This document shows, in pieces, positions 8,339 to 18,699 of a DNA stretch of 64,000 bases (position 1 is the stretch's first letter; every line of letters starts with the position of its first letter). The translations under genes were made by a program, and so were the position numbers. Origin of the DNA: Brevibacterium iodinum ATCC 49514 (GTDB lineage Bacteria > Actinomycetota > Actinomycetes > Actinomycetales > Brevibacteriaceae); NCBI RefSeq assembly GCF_900169265.1, contig NZ_FXYX01000007.1, positions 1 to 64,000 of the forward strand, given 5' to 3'. Below the pieces are notes generated by a model, which worked only from the letters and a program-made list of their open reading frames with translations, ran no database searches and had not been told where the DNA came from.

Positions 8339-11300
8339 CGGCTGAAGATCCGGTCGACGAGTTCCCTCTGCTGAGCTTCGTGGAAGTGCTTCAGCCCAGT
8401 TGAGGTGGCTGCAGAAGCGGCACGAGAGATGACCTTGACCTCACGTCCGCCGAGGAGCTCCGGCAGGTGCAGTGCCATGAACGGCCATGCACCCTGGTTC
8501 TCCGGTTCTTCCTGGGCCCAGACGATCTCGGCATCGGCCGGGAAGCGGTCGAGCACAGCGGTGATGGCCGCCTCGTCGAGCGGGTAGAGCTGCTCGAGGC
8601 GGACGAGCGCCATCTTCGTGTCGTTGTCCTTCTCCCGCTTGGCCTTGAGCTCCCAATAGAGCTTGCCGGAGACGAGGACGACGCGCTCGACCTGCGAGGC
8701 ATCGACACCCGTATCGTCGATGACGGCCTGGAACTTGCCTGAGGTGAAGTCCTCCGGCGAGTTCGCTGCAGCCTTGAGGCGCAGCATCGACTTCGGGGTG
8801 AAGACGATGAGCGGACGCTTGTTCGTCGTCGAGGCGTGGCGACGCAACAGGTGGAAGTACGAGGCACCCGAGGACGGGTAGGCCACCGTCATGTTGTTCT
8901 CCGCGCACAGCTGGAGGTAACGCTCGATGCGGCCCGAGGAATGGTCGGGTCCCTGACCCTCGTAGCCGTGGGGCAGGAGCATGACGACACCGGAGTTCTG
9001 CTGCCACTTCTGCTCAGAGGAGGAGATGAACTCGTCGATGACGGTCTGCGCACCCTGTGCGAAGTCACCGAACTGAGCCTCCCAAGCCACGAGGGCGTCC
9101 TTGCGTTCGACGGAGTAGCCGTATTCGAAGCCGACGGCGGCGTACTCGCTGAGCAGGGAGTCGTAGACCCAGAATCGAGCCTGCTCCTCGGTGAGGTTCT
9201 GCAGCGGCGTCCATTCATTGCCGTTGACCGAGTCGATGAGCACCGAGTGGCGCTGGACGAAGGTCCCGCGACGGGAGTCCTGGCCCGCCAGCCGCACCGG
9301 CACGCCGTCCATGAGCAGCGAACCGAAGGCCAGCAGCTCGGCGAAGCCCCAGTCGATTCCGCCCGACAGCGACATCTCCTTGCGCTTCTCGAGCAGCGCC
9401 CGCAGCTTCTTGTGAACCGTGAAGCCCTCGGGGATCTCGGTGAAGGCCTCGCCGATGCGCTGCAGCGTCTCGGGACTGATGGCCGTCTCGGCATCGTTGA
9501 AGGTCTCGATGTCACTCGGCTCGTAGGGAGCGTTGAACGCTTCTCCGTCGTAGGAACCGGTCTCGGCTTCCTTGGTCTCGGCGAAGGCCGATTCCAGCTT
9601 GGACTGGTAGTCCTTGAGCGCCTCGGCGGCCTCTTCGTCGGTGATGCACTTCCTGCCGACGAGGGATTCGGTGTAGAGCTTGCGCACCGAGCCCTTCTTC
9701 TCGATGAGGGAGTACATCGTCGGCTGGGTCATCGACGGATCGTCGCCCTCGTTGTGGCCGCGACGGCGGTAGCACACGAGGTCGATGACGACGTCCCGGT
9801 TGAATTCCTGGCGGTATTCGAAGGCTAGGCGGGCCGCCCGGACGACGGCTTCGGGGTCATCGCCGTTGACGTGGAAGATCGGGGCGTTGATCGACTTGGC
9901 GACATCCGTGCAGTAGAACGAGGACCGCGCCGAGGCGGGGGGCGTGGTGAACCCGACCTGGTTGTTGATGATGACGTGGACCGTTCCGCCGGTGCGGTAG
10001 CCCCGCAGCTCGGAGAGGTTGAGCGTTTCGGTGACCACGCCCTGTCCGGCGAATGCGGCATCGCCGTGGACGAGGACCGGCAGCACGGTGAAACCGGACT
10101 CGCCCTGGTCGACGAGATCCTGCTTGGCGCGCACGATGCCTTCGAGGACCGGATCGACGGTCTCGAGGTGGCTGGGGTTGGCCGCGACGTAGACGCCGGT
10201 GGTGTTGCCTGCCGGAGAGGTGAACGAACCCTTGGTGCCCAGGTGGTACTTCACATCGCCGGAGCCCTGGACGCTGTCCGGGGACATGGTTCCGTCGAAC
10301 TCACGGAAGATCTGCGCATAGGACTTGCCGGCGATGTTCGTCAGCACATTGAGGCGACCACGGTGGGCCATGCCGATGGCGACCTCATCGAGGCCGGTGT
10401 CGGCGGACTGGTTGAGGATCTCGTCGAGCAGGACGATCGCGGACTCTCCGCCTTCGAGGCTGAAGCGCTTCTGTCCGATGTACTTCGTCTGGAGGAAGGT
10501 CTCGAAGGCCTCGGCGGCGTTGAGACGGCCGAGGATGTGTCCCTGCTCCGAACGGGTGAGCTCCTGATGCGGGATCTCGATCTTCGACTGGAACCAACGG
10601 CGCTGGACCGGGTCGGCGATGTGCATGTATTCGAAGCCGGTGGTCCGACAGTAGCTCTCACGCAGCAGTCCGAGGATGTTGCGGAAGGGCATCATCGGCT
10701 TCGATCCGAACCCGCCGGTGGGGAACTCGCGTTCGAGATCCCACAGGGTCAGACCGTGCTGATTGATATCGAGATCCGGGTGGGACCGCTGACGATAGAC
10801 CAGAGGATCGATATTGGCCATGAGGTGACCGCGCGTGCGGTAGGCATCGATGAGTTCGATGACGCGTGCGGTCTTATTGACGTCGTCCTGGTCTTCGGCC
10901 GAGACGTCGGGAACCCAGCGCACCGGCTCATAGGGCAGGCGCAGGGATTCGAAGACATCGTCGTAGAAGCCGTCTTCGCCGAGCAGGTAGCTGTGGACGA
11001 GCTTGAGGAACTCGCCCGAACCGGCTCCCTGGATCACGCGGTGATCGTAGGTCGAGGTCATGGTCAGCACCTTGGACACGGCCAGAGAGTTGATGGTCTG
11101 CTGGCTGGCACCCTGGAACTCGGCGGGGTAGTCGAGCGCGCCGACGCCGATGATGCAGCCCTGGCCCTTGGTCAGACGCGGAACGGAGTGGACCGTGCCG
11201 ATCCCGCCTGGGTTCGTCAGCGAGACGGTCGTGCCGGCGAAGTCGTCGGCGGTGAGCTTGCCCTGCCGTGCCTTGTCGACGAGGCCGTCGTAGGCGTCGA

Positions 11301-12057
11301 CGAACTGGCGGAAGGTCAGCGTCTCGGCCTTCTTGACGTTGGGCACCAGCAGGGTGCGTGATCCGTCTTTCTTCGGCACGTCGATGGCGAGACCGAAGTT
11401 GATGTGGGCGGGGGAGACCATCACGGGCTTGCCGTCGCGTACGTCGTAGGAGACGTTCTGCGAGGGGAAGTTCCGAAGGGCGCGGATCACGGCGAAGCCG
11501 ATGAGGTGGGTGAAGGAGACCTTCCCGCCTCGGGTGCGCTTGAGGTGCGAGTTGATGACGATCCGGTTGTCGATGAGCGCCTTGGCAGGCAGGGCCCGGA
11601 CCGAGGTGGCGGTCGGGACTTCGAGCGACTCATCCATGTTCTTGGCGATGAGCTTCGCGGGGCCGCGCAGGGGAGTGATCGTCTCCTCCGGTGCGGGCTT
11701 CGGTGCGGCGTCCTTCGCGGTGACCTTCGGCACGGACTTGGTCTCTGCCTTCAGCGTCTCGGACTCAGCCGAAGACGGAGAGACGCCGCGAGAGGTCTCG
11801 CGGGAGGTCGACGGGGATGCAGCTGAGGCAGGGGCCTTGGCATCCGACTTATTCGCGGCCGGCTTCGCCTCCTGCTTGGCGGCGGGCTCGGCAGCGGACT
11901 GAGCGCCTCCGCCGTTCTTTTCGTACTTGTCGAAGAAGGGCCACCAGGACTGGTCGACCGAATTCTTATCTGACTTGTACTGCTCATACAATTCCTCGAC
12001 CAGCCACTCATTCGACCCGAAGTCTTCAACGGTGCGGTTCGGAGTATTGACGGACAC
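8335..12057 (-). CDS. kgd: Multifunctional 2-oxoglutarate decarboxylase/dehydrogenase E1-E2
   Basis: The 1240 residues hold, in order: a short E1 N-terminal segment (EWLVEELYEQYKSD), a Lys/Ala/Glu-rich linker to about residue 130, an E2 acyltransferase domain ending in STYDHRVIQGAGS, and a full thiamine-diphosphate E1 with GMAHRGRLNVL, HGDAAFAGQG and NNQVGFTTP. No lipoyl domain is present, as in mycobacterial and corynebacterial Kgd/OdhA, which borrow the lipoyl E2 of pyruvate dehydrogenase. It runs the 2-oxoglutarate step of the TCA cycle. In relatives it is inhibited by the FHA protein GarA/OdhI, not encoded here. Start is GTG at 12057, behind an AGGAAGTAGG stretch. Confidence 0.96.
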   Translation of the reverse strand: MSVNTPNRTVEDFGSNEWLVEELYEQYKSDKNSVDQSWWPFFDKYEKNGGGAQSAAEPAAKQEAKPAANKSDAKAPASAASPSTSRETSRGVSPSSAESETLKAETKSVPKVTAKDAAPKPAPEETITPLRGPAKLIAKNMDESLEVPTATSVRALPAKALIDNRIVINSHLKRTRGGKVSFTHLIGFAVIRALRNFPSQNVSYDVRDGKPVMVSPAHINFGLAIDVPKKDGSRTLLVPNVKKAETLTFRQFVDAYDGLVDKARQGKLTADDFAGTTVSLTNPGGIGTVHSVPRLTKGQGCIIGVGALDYPAEFQGASQQTINSLAVSKVLTMTSTYDHRVIQGAGSGEFLKLVHSYLLGEDGFYDDVFESLRLPYEPVRWVPDVSAEDQDDVNKTARVIELIDAYRTRGHLMANIDPLVYRQRSHPDLDINQHGLTLWDLEREFPTGGFGSKPMMPFRNILGLLRESYCRTTGFEYMHIADPVQRRWFQSKIEIPHQELTRSEQGHILGRLNAAEAFETFLQTKYIGQKRFSLEGGESAIVLLDEILNQSADTGLDEVAIGMAHRGRLNVLTNIAGKSYAQIFREFDGTMSPDSVQGSGDVKYHLGTKGSFTSPAGNTTGVYVAANPSHLETVDPVLEGIVRAKQDLVDQGESGFTVLPVLVHGDAAFAGQGVVTETLNLSELRGYRTGGTVHVIINNQVGFTTPPASARSSFYCTDVAKSINAPIFHVNGDDPEAVVRAARLAFEYRQEFNRDVVIDLVCYRRRGHNEGDDPSMTQPTMYSLIEKKGSVRKLYTESLVGRKCITDEEAAEALKDYQSKLESAFAETKEAETGSYDGEAFNAPYEPSDIETFNDAETAISPETLQRIGEAFTEIPEGFTVHKKLRALLEKRKEMSLSGGIDWGFAELLAFGSLLMDGVPVRLAGQDSRRGTFVQRHSVLIDSVNGNEWTPLQNLTEEQARFWVYDSLLSEYAAVGFEYGYSVERKDALVAWEAQFGDFAQGAQTVIDEFISSSEQKWQQNSGVVMLLPHGYEGQGPDHSSGRIERYLQLCAENNMTVAYPSSGASYFHLLRRHASTTNKRPLIVFTPKSMLRLKAAANSPEDFTSGKFQAVIDDTGVDASQVERVVLVSGKLYWELKAKREKDNDTKMALVRLEQLYPLDEAAITAVLDRFPADAEIVWAQEEPENQGAWPFMALHLPELLGGREVKVISRAASAATSTGLKHFHEAQQRELVDRIFSR

Positions 12058-12117
12058 GGCGTTGATCGCCTACTTCCTGATTCAAGACTTGCTGCTTAAC
12101 GACATCTCCAAGCCTAA

Positions 12118-13617
<1,500 letters not shown>

Positions 13618-13626
13618 GATCTCCTC

Positions 13627-13749
13627 ATGCACAGTGACAGTCCCGGCCGGCGGGAAGCCGGCGCCCCAGATGACGACCCTCACCCCGCGAGGGTCTCACA
13701 CCTCAACTGCTCTGCTGAGCAGATAGCGAACTGCGGGGGCAGTCACTGA
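13627..13749 (+). CDS. Possible 40-codon upstream frame coupled to the CNNM gene
   Basis: ATG at 13627 opens a 40-codon frame whose TGA overlaps the start of the following membrane-protein gene (TGATG). The stretch also folds: GCCGGCGGGAAGCCGGC at about 13648 and GACCCTC...GAGGGTC at about 13676. The peptide is His/Pro/Asp-rich with two Cys and resembles nothing I know. There is no clear ribosome binding site, so it may only be a structured leader of the CNNM operon. Confidence 0.3.
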   Translation: MHSDSPGRREAGAPDDDPHPARVSHLNCSAEQIANCGGSH

Positions 13750-15080
13750 TGGAATGGATACTCCTCGCCCTCGCACTGCTGCTCATCCTCGGCACCGGAG
13801 TCTTCGTCGCAGCCGAATTCTCGCTGCTGACTCTCGACCGCCACACAGCCGATAAGGCGGTTGAAGAAGGTGTCGTCGGCGCGAAGACGCTGCGGCGTTC
13901 GATGACCCACCTGTCCACCCAGCTCTCGGCAGCGCAGGTGGGCATCACGATCACCACTCTGCTCACCGGTTACCTCATGGAACCGTCCTTGGGCAGGCTG
14001 CTGGCGCCGCTGTTCGAGGCCTGGGGCGTCGGCCCCGGCCTCGCGGCCCCGCTGGCGCTGACCATCGCCCTCATCGTGTCCACCGTGGGATCGATGATCT
14101 TCGGAGAGCTCGTGCCGAAGAACCTCGCTATCGCTGTGCCGCTGGCGACCGGTCGCATCGCGGCACCGATGCAGTACGTCTTCTCGATCGTCTTCAAGCC
14201 CGTCATCGCCGTCCTCAACGGCACGGCGAACAAGATCCTCATGTCGATGGGCATCGAGCCGCAGGAAGAAGGTTCGGTGGGGCGTTCCCCGGAGGAGCTG
14301 ACCTCACTCGTGCGGCACTCCGCCGAAGAGGGCGTGCTCGATGAGCAGACCGCAGGTCTGCTGGAGAGGACTCTGAGCTTCTCCGAGCGCACCGCGGAAG
14401 ACGTGATGACTCCGCGCACGCGCATGTCCACGGTGGACAAGGACACCACGGCTCGACAGATCATCGAACAGGCCCGGGACACCGGATTCTCCCGGTTCCC
14501 CGTGGCTGACGAGGACAAGGACCACATCGTCGGAGTCGTTCACGTCAAACAGGCCTTCGCCGTGCCTCCGAGCAACCGCGACGACGCCTACGCAGGAGGT
14601 CTGATGACCGAGGTCCGTGAGATCCCGGAGACGCAGCGCCTCGACCCGCTGCTCTTGGAGCTGCGCGCCACCGGTCTGCAGATGGCTGTGGTCGTCGACG
14701 AGTTCGGCGGCACAGCTGGAGTGGTCACCCTCGAGGATGTCGTCGAGGAGCTCGTGGGCGAGGTCGCCGATGAGCACGATCGAATGCGCGTCGCGGCACG
14801 ACCGGCTCGCGACGGCTCCTGGATCGTGCCCGGTCAGCTGCGGCCCGATGAGATCTCGTCGACGATAGGGGTCACGATCCCGGAGGACTCCGACTACGAG
14901 ACTCTGGCCGGATTCGTCCTCAAGGAGCTCGGGCGGATTCCCGAACCGGGTGACGAGGTCTGCATGGAGGATGCCCGCATCGTGGTCGAACGGATGCACG
15001 GACGACGCATCGAACGCCTCCGTGTGGTGCTGCGCGCCGCCGACGCAGGGGCTTTCGAAACCGGAGGTGAGACTCGATGA
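13749..15080 (+). CDS. Hemolysin-family CNNM/CBS membrane protein (with CorC domain)
   Basis: A 443-residue UPF0053 protein. An N-terminal CNNM domain with about four membrane spans (residues 1-190, including FGELVPKNLAIA) is followed by paired CBS motifs (DVMTPRTRM, TAGVVTLEDVVEELVGEV) and a C-terminal CorC/HlyC domain from about residue 350. Family members mediate Mg2+/Co2+ efflux or Mg2+ homeostasis; the hemolysin name is historical. The stop overlaps the start of the next paralogue by four bases (ATGA), indicating an operon and possibly a heteromer. Confidence 0.88.
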   Translation: MEWILLALALLLILGTGVFVAAEFSLLTLDRHTADKAVEEGVVGAKTLRRSMTHLSTQLSAAQVGITITTLLTGYLMEPSLGRLLAPLFEAWGVGPGLAAPLALTIALIVSTVGSMIFGELVPKNLAIAVPLATGRIAAPMQYVFSIVFKPVIAVLNGTANKILMSMGIEPQEEGSVGRSPEELTSLVRHSAEEGVLDEQTAGLLERTLSFSERTAEDVMTPRTRMSTVDKDTTARQIIEQARDTGFSRFPVADEDKDHIVGVVHVKQAFAVPPSNRDDAYAGGLMTEVREIPETQRLDPLLLELRATGLQMAVVVDEFGGTAGVVTLEDVVEELVGEVADEHDRMRVAARPARDGSWIVPGQLRPDEISSTIGVTIPEDSDYETLAGFVLKELGRIPEPGDEVCMEDARIVVERMHGRRIERLRVVLRAADAGAFETGGETR

Positions 15081-16138
15081 GCGCCGACTGGTTCGGACTG
15101 GTCTGGCTGGTCGTTCTCCTGCTGGGCAACTCCTTCTTCGTCGCCGCTGAATTCGCGATTGTCGCTGCCAAGCGATCACAGATCGAACCGCGAGCGGCCG
15201 AAGGCTCGGCGGCGGCCAAGACCGCTCTCTATGCGATGGAGCACGTGTCACTGATGCTGGCGATCTGCCAGCTCGGCATCACCGTGTGCTCCCTGCTTCT
15301 GGGCAATGTGGCCGAACCGGCCATCCACCACCTGCTCGCCGGTCCCCTCGAGGGCCTGGGCATTCCCGCCGGACTGTCCTCGACGATCTCCTTCGTCCTG
15401 GCGCTCGGCGTCGTGACCTACCTGCACGTGGTCATCGGTGAGATGGTGCCGAAGAACCTGGCGCTGGCCGCCTCCGGCCAGGCCGTGATGCTGCTCGCGA
15501 CACCGCTGGTGTTCCTGGCGCGGGTCTTCGGTTTCGTCATCCGTCCCCTCAACGGCCTGGCCAACGGGGTCCTCCACCTGTTCAAGATCGAGGCCCGTGA
15601 CGAGGTCAACGAGGCTTATACGATCGAGCAGGTCGAATCGATCGTGGCCGAGTCGAAGCGCGAGGGACTGCTCAGTGATGACACTGGGCTGCTCAAGGGT
15701 GCCATCGAGTTCAGCGACAAGACTGCGTCCGACATCATGGTCCCGATGTCCGAACTCATCACGATCTCGGACAAAGTGACCCCGAACGAGCTTGTGACCT
15801 TGGTCGGCAAGACAGGCTTCTCCCGATACTTCGTCGTCGGTGACGACGGGTATCCGCAGGACTACCTCCACATCAAGGATGTCCTCTACGCAGACACCGA
15901 AGAGGCCTTCGACGCTCCAGTGCAGAGCAAGCGCTTCCGCCCCCTGTTCACGGTCACAGCCGATGACGAGGTCGAAGAGGCGCTGGCGCAGATGCAGAAG
16001 GCGGGAATCCATGTCGCCCGCGTCATCGACTCGCAGGCGCAGGTCCTCGGCCTGCTGTTCCTCGAAGACGTGCTCGAAGAGCTCGTCGGCGAAGTCCAGG
16101 ACGCGATGCAGCGGGGACGATTCGACTTCCGCCGCTGA
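15077..16138 (+). CDS. Hemolysin-family CNNM/CBS membrane protein (short)
   Basis: A 353-residue paralogue of the preceding gene, with the CNNM domain (IGEMVPKNLALA) and CBS pair (DIMVPMSEL, VLGLLFLEDVLEELVGEVQDA). It stops there, without the CorC/HlyC domain carried by its partner. Paired long and short CNNM genes are usual in Actinobacteria. Start ATG at 15077 overlaps the upstream stop. A terminator-like hairpin follows at 16176. Confidence 0.87.
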   Translation: MSADWFGLVWLVVLLLGNSFFVAAEFAIVAAKRSQIEPRAAEGSAAAKTALYAMEHVSLMLAICQLGITVCSLLLGNVAEPAIHHLLAGPLEGLGIPAGLSSTISFVLALGVVTYLHVVIGEMVPKNLALAASGQAVMLLATPLVFLARVFGFVIRPLNGLANGVLHLFKIEARDEVNEAYTIEQVESIVAESKREGLLSDDTGLLKGAIEFSDKTASDIMVPMSELITISDKVTPNELVTLVGKTGFSRYFVVGDDGYPQDYLHIKDVLYADTEEAFDAPVQSKRFRPLFTVTADDEVEEALAQMQKAGIHVARVIDSQAQVLGLLFLEDVLEELVGEVQDAMQRGRFDFRR

Positions 16139-16175
16139 GCATTCTGCGCCGGCCGATCCGCCCGGCTCACCCTTT

Positions 16176-16225
16176 CGCCTCGACGGCGGTCTCCTGATTG
16201 CGGGGAGGCCACCGTCGAGGCGTTT
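16176..16225 (+). terminator. Terminator after the CNNM operon
   Basis: Arms 16176-16194 and 16204-16222 pair over 19 positions with two mismatches around a 9-base loop and are followed by TTT. Confidence 0.65.
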
Positions 16226-16288
16226 CGTCCGCTCTCGGCGCTGTGCCGGTGCGCGGGGCCACGTGTTCGGCTGTCGGACAGTGTCTGT

Positions 16289-16333
16289 GCTTGTGGGAAG
16301 TGCCGTTCGACGCTTGTGGGAAGTGCCGTTCGA
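16289..16333. repeat. Tandem 22-base direct repeat
   Basis: The word beginning GCTTGTGGGAAGTGCCG occurs twice, at 16289-16310 and 16312-16333, identical over 22 bases with a 23-base period. It lies far upstream of the peptidase promoter and could be a duplicated regulator site or a chance slippage product. Confidence 0.8.
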
Positions 16334-16360
16334 TGCGGACTCCCAAACGTGAGCGACTGT

Positions 16361-16376
16361 GTAACGGTTCGTAACG
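16361..16376 (+). promoter_or_regulatory. MtrA-like direct repeat upstream of the M15 peptidase
   Basis: GTAACGGTTCGTAACG contains GTAAC twice with five bases between (10-base period), which fits the direct-repeat motif recalled for the response regulator MtrA. MtrA controls cell-wall peptidase and rpf genes in Corynebacterium and Streptomyces, matching the downstream gene. Family knowledge plus inference; no binding is shown. Confidence 0.5.
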
Positions 16377-16475
16377 AAACAGTGATTCAGGACACCTGGA
16401 GTAGGGCGCCTGTAGTGAACTGTGACCATGCATCGTCAGGAAATGACCTGGTCACACGCTGTATTTGAACTGAAG

Positions 16476-16504
16476 GTGACATTCTGTAACGATGTCGTTA
16501 TAGT
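16476..16504 (+). promoter_or_regulatory. Promoter of the M15 peptidase gene
   Basis: A -35 box GTGACA (16476-16481) and -10 box TATAGT (16499-16504) are exactly 17 bases apart. A perfect palindrome TAACGATGTCGTTA (16487-16500) fills the spacer and -10 edge and would place a bound protein under RNA polymerase. Confidence 0.65.
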
Positions 16505-16577
16505 GTTGTGACATCAGCTTTCGGGCGCCCGGCAGAGGGCTTCCACCGCACAATCTTCACCAACAGTATGGAGCACT

Positions 16578-17615
16578 ATGTCGAGTGAGCTCTCGACCGT
16601 CGAGGCGCCGCCGGTCCGCCGACGTGATCTGCGGAAGCAGAACGCCTCTTCGCAGGTTTCGACGATCAAGTCTTCGCATCCCGTGACATCGCAGTCGCGG
16701 CACAGCGCAACCGCAGCCCTCTCACCTCGTCGCGCGGCGATGGCCGCCGAGGCCCGCGCGGCAGCGGGCTCACCGCGACGGGCTGCGATGGCCAAAGAGG
16801 CTTCTCGACCGATGACCCCTGCAGGGCATACGTCGACGCTGGCCGCAGCTCAGCTCGGCAACCGCGGTTCCGACGGTTCGCTGCTGCGCTCGGTCCGCCG
16901 CCGTCAGGTCACCACCTTCTCCGCTCTGGCCACCGTCTCGGTTACCGGTACCGCCATCGCTGCCGTGATGGTTGCCGGCAACATGAGCGGCAACCAGGAA
17001 GTCAAGGTCGACGACACGGCCGCACAGTCCCAGCCACGTGCGATCAACGCCGAATCGGTCTCCGCCGACATCAAGGTCGACGACGATGACAAGACCTCGA
17101 TGACCATCGGCGCCCCGAGCGCCAAGCAGACCAAGGTCGACGCGGCATCTCGCGCGATCACGAAGACCGTTCTGCCCGGCTGTGACGAAGCAGCGCCGAA
17201 GGGCGAGGCGAGCAACGGCGAGCTGCCCGACGGATGGCTGTGTGAGATCGGCGTGGGCAACCACAAGCTGCGCTCCGATGCGGCCGTGTCGTTCGCGAAG
17301 ATGAACGCTGCCTTCAAGAAGGACACCGGCAAAGACCTCGCAGTCACCGACTCCTACCGGTCGCTGGAATCGCAGGTCTCCGTCGCCGCGCGCAAGCCCG
17401 GCTTCGCAGCTCGTCCCGGAACCTCCAACCACGGTTGGGGCCTTGCGCTGGACCTCGGCGCGGGAACGCAGAACGGAACCGGGCAGCAGTACGAATGGCT
17501 CGTCGCCAACGCTGAGAAGTTCGGGTGGGAGAATCCGGACTGGGCCAAGCGCAATTCCTATGAACTCTGGCACTGGGAATACGTGCCCGGCCGCAAGGCT
17601 ATGAAGGGTGCCTGA
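16578..17615 (+). CDS. M15 family D-alanyl-D-alanine carboxypeptidase, membrane-anchored
   Basis: The C-terminal part (from about residue 210) is a VanY-like M15 peptidase that trims peptidoglycan stem peptides: SNHGWGLALDL gives the zinc His and Asp, and ELWHWEYVPGR the second His region. Ahead of it is a single membrane segment at about residues 112-135 and a long cytoplasmic tail rich in Arg/Ala with a doubled SPRRAAMAxEA motif (about residues 51 and 69). This implies type II membrane topology with the enzyme outside. ATG at 16578 is weakly preceded by GGAG. Promoter and MtrA-like sites lie upstream and a perfect terminator follows. Confidence 0.85.
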   Translation: MSSELSTVEAPPVRRRDLRKQNASSQVSTIKSSHPVTSQSRHSATAALSPRRAAMAAEARAAAGSPRRAAMAKEASRPMTPAGHTSTLAAAQLGNRGSDGSLLRSVRRRQVTTFSALATVSVTGTAIAAVMVAGNMSGNQEVKVDDTAAQSQPRAINAESVSADIKVDDDDKTSMTIGAPSAKQTKVDAASRAITKTVLPGCDEAAPKGEASNGELPDGWLCEIGVGNHKLRSDAAVSFAKMNAAFKKDTGKDLAVTDSYRSLESQVSVAARKPGFAARPGTSNHGWGLALDLGAGTQNGTGQQYEWLVANAEKFGWENPDWAKRNSYELWHWEYVPGRKAMKGA

Positions 17616-17645
17616 TCTGCCCGAACATCGCTGATCACAGCCCCA

Positions 17646-17689
17646 CGACACCGCGGGCAGTCCTCGAGGACTGCCCGCGGTGTCGTTTT
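17646..17689 (+). terminator. Terminator of the M15 peptidase gene
   Basis: A perfect 20-base-armed inverted repeat (17646-17665 and 17666-17685) is followed by TTTT. Allowing a 4-base loop leaves an 18-bp stem. Confidence 0.85.
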
Positions 17690-17727
17690 GGGAGGTGGTG
17701 CCCAACGGTGATAGAGTTGCATGCGTT

Positions 17728-17803
17728 GCCCGCGTAGCTCAGTGGATAGAGCGTCTGCCTCCGGAGCAGAAGGTCGTAGGTTCGAATCCTGTCGCGGGCA
17801 CCA
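17728..17803 (+). tRNA. tRNA-Arg (CCG)
   Basis: A 76-base cloverleaf with acceptor stem GCCCGCG/CGCGGGC, anticodon loop CTCCGGA (anticodon CCG, reading CGG) and an encoded CCA end. No att-like duplication of its 3' end is visible nearby. Confidence 0.95.
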
Positions 17804-17808
17804 CGATG

Positions 17809-17841
17809 CCGCCCATCTCAACTTCTGAGGTGGGCGGTTCT
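17809..17841 (+). terminator. Terminator of tRNA-Arg(CCG)
   Basis: Arms 17809-17820 and 17826-17837 (12 bp, one G-T) are followed by TTCTG, directly after the tRNA. Confidence 0.65.
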
Positions 17842-17925
17842 GCATAGGCGGTCCGAGTGGTCGGTGGTGCAGCCAGGATCTAAGGTAGTCGGAGACGAGA
17901 CCCGGACCGCGATGTGAGGCATACG

Positions 17926-18699
17926 ATGTCGGAACCTGCTGAAGAGCCCGTCCAGACCAGCGCGGGGGACGATGAGATCGTCCTCCGAGCGCAGGGACTG
18001 CGCAAGAGCTTCGGCCGCGGTGATACGGCAGTCGACGCTCTCGACGACATCAGCGTCGACTTCGAATCGGGACGCTTCACCGCCATCATGGGGCCCTCCG
18101 GATCCGGAAAATCGACGTTCATGCACGTGCTTGCCGGGCTCGACCGTGTCGATTCGGGTTCGATCATCATGCGCGGCCAGGACATCACCCGTCTCAACGA
18201 CCGGCAGCTGACTCAGCTGCGGCGTGACCGCGTCGGCTTCATCTTCCAGGCCTTCAACCTCGTCCCGACGCTGAGCGCTGAACAGAACATCGAACTGCCG
18301 GTCTCGCTGGCCCGGAAGAAGATCGATCGCGAGTGGAAGGCCGAAGTGGTCGAACGCCTCGAACTCGGCGATCGTCTGCAGCATCGTCCGCACGAGCTCT
18401 CCGGCGGTCAGCAGCAGAGGGTCGCCGTGGCCCGGGCTCTGCTGACGCGGCCGGATGTCATCTTCGCTGATGAGCCCACGGGAAACCTCGACTCCCATGC
18501 CGGAGCGGAGGTCCTGTCCCTGCTCGGTCGGGCCACGACCCTGTACGGGCAGACGATCATCATGGTCACCAACGACCCCGTCGCCGCATCGCACGCCGGC
18601 CGGGTCGTCCTGCTCAAGGACGGGCGAGCCACGGGTGAAGTTCGTCAGCCGACGCGAGAGAGCGTGGTCACGGCGCTGAGTGAGCTGAGCTCTCTGTGA
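17926..18699 (+). CDS. ABC transporter ATP-binding protein (MacB/LolD type)
   Basis: A 257-residue nucleotide-binding subunit: Walker A GPSGSGKST, Q-loop FIFQAFNL, signature LSGGQQQRVA, Walker B VIFADEPTGNLDS. The sequence is typical of the MacB/LolD group, which powers mechanotransmission rather than substrate passage. I use ATG at 17926 because GAGG lies six bases upstream; GTG at 17914 is an in-frame alternative. The stop overlaps the permease start by GTGA, so the two form one transporter. Confidence 0.92.
   Translation: MSEPAEEPVQTSAGDDEIVLRAQGLRKSFGRGDTAVDALDDISVDFESGRFTAIMGPSGSGKSTFMHVLAGLDRVDSGSIIMRGQDITRLNDRQLTQLRRDRVGFIFQAFNLVPTLSAEQNIELPVSLARKKIDREWKAEVVERLELGDRLQHRPHELSGGQQQRVAVARALLTRPDVIFADEPTGNLDSHAGAEVLSLLGRATTLYGQTIIMVTNDPVAASHAGRVVLLKDGRATGEVRQPTRESVVTALSELSSL

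Larger units (their letters stand above)
16139..16577. other. 439-base intergenic region before the M15 peptidase gene
   Basis: No gene is visible. It holds the terminator at 16176, a 22-base word repeated in tandem at 16289 and 16312, MtrA-like direct repeats at 16361 and a good promoter at 16476-16504, described separately. Confidence 0.8.

Noticed and set aside
17728-17803. tRNA-Arg(CCG) as an integration site
   Set aside because: No integrase, no duplicated 3' tRNA segment and only core-type genes downstream.
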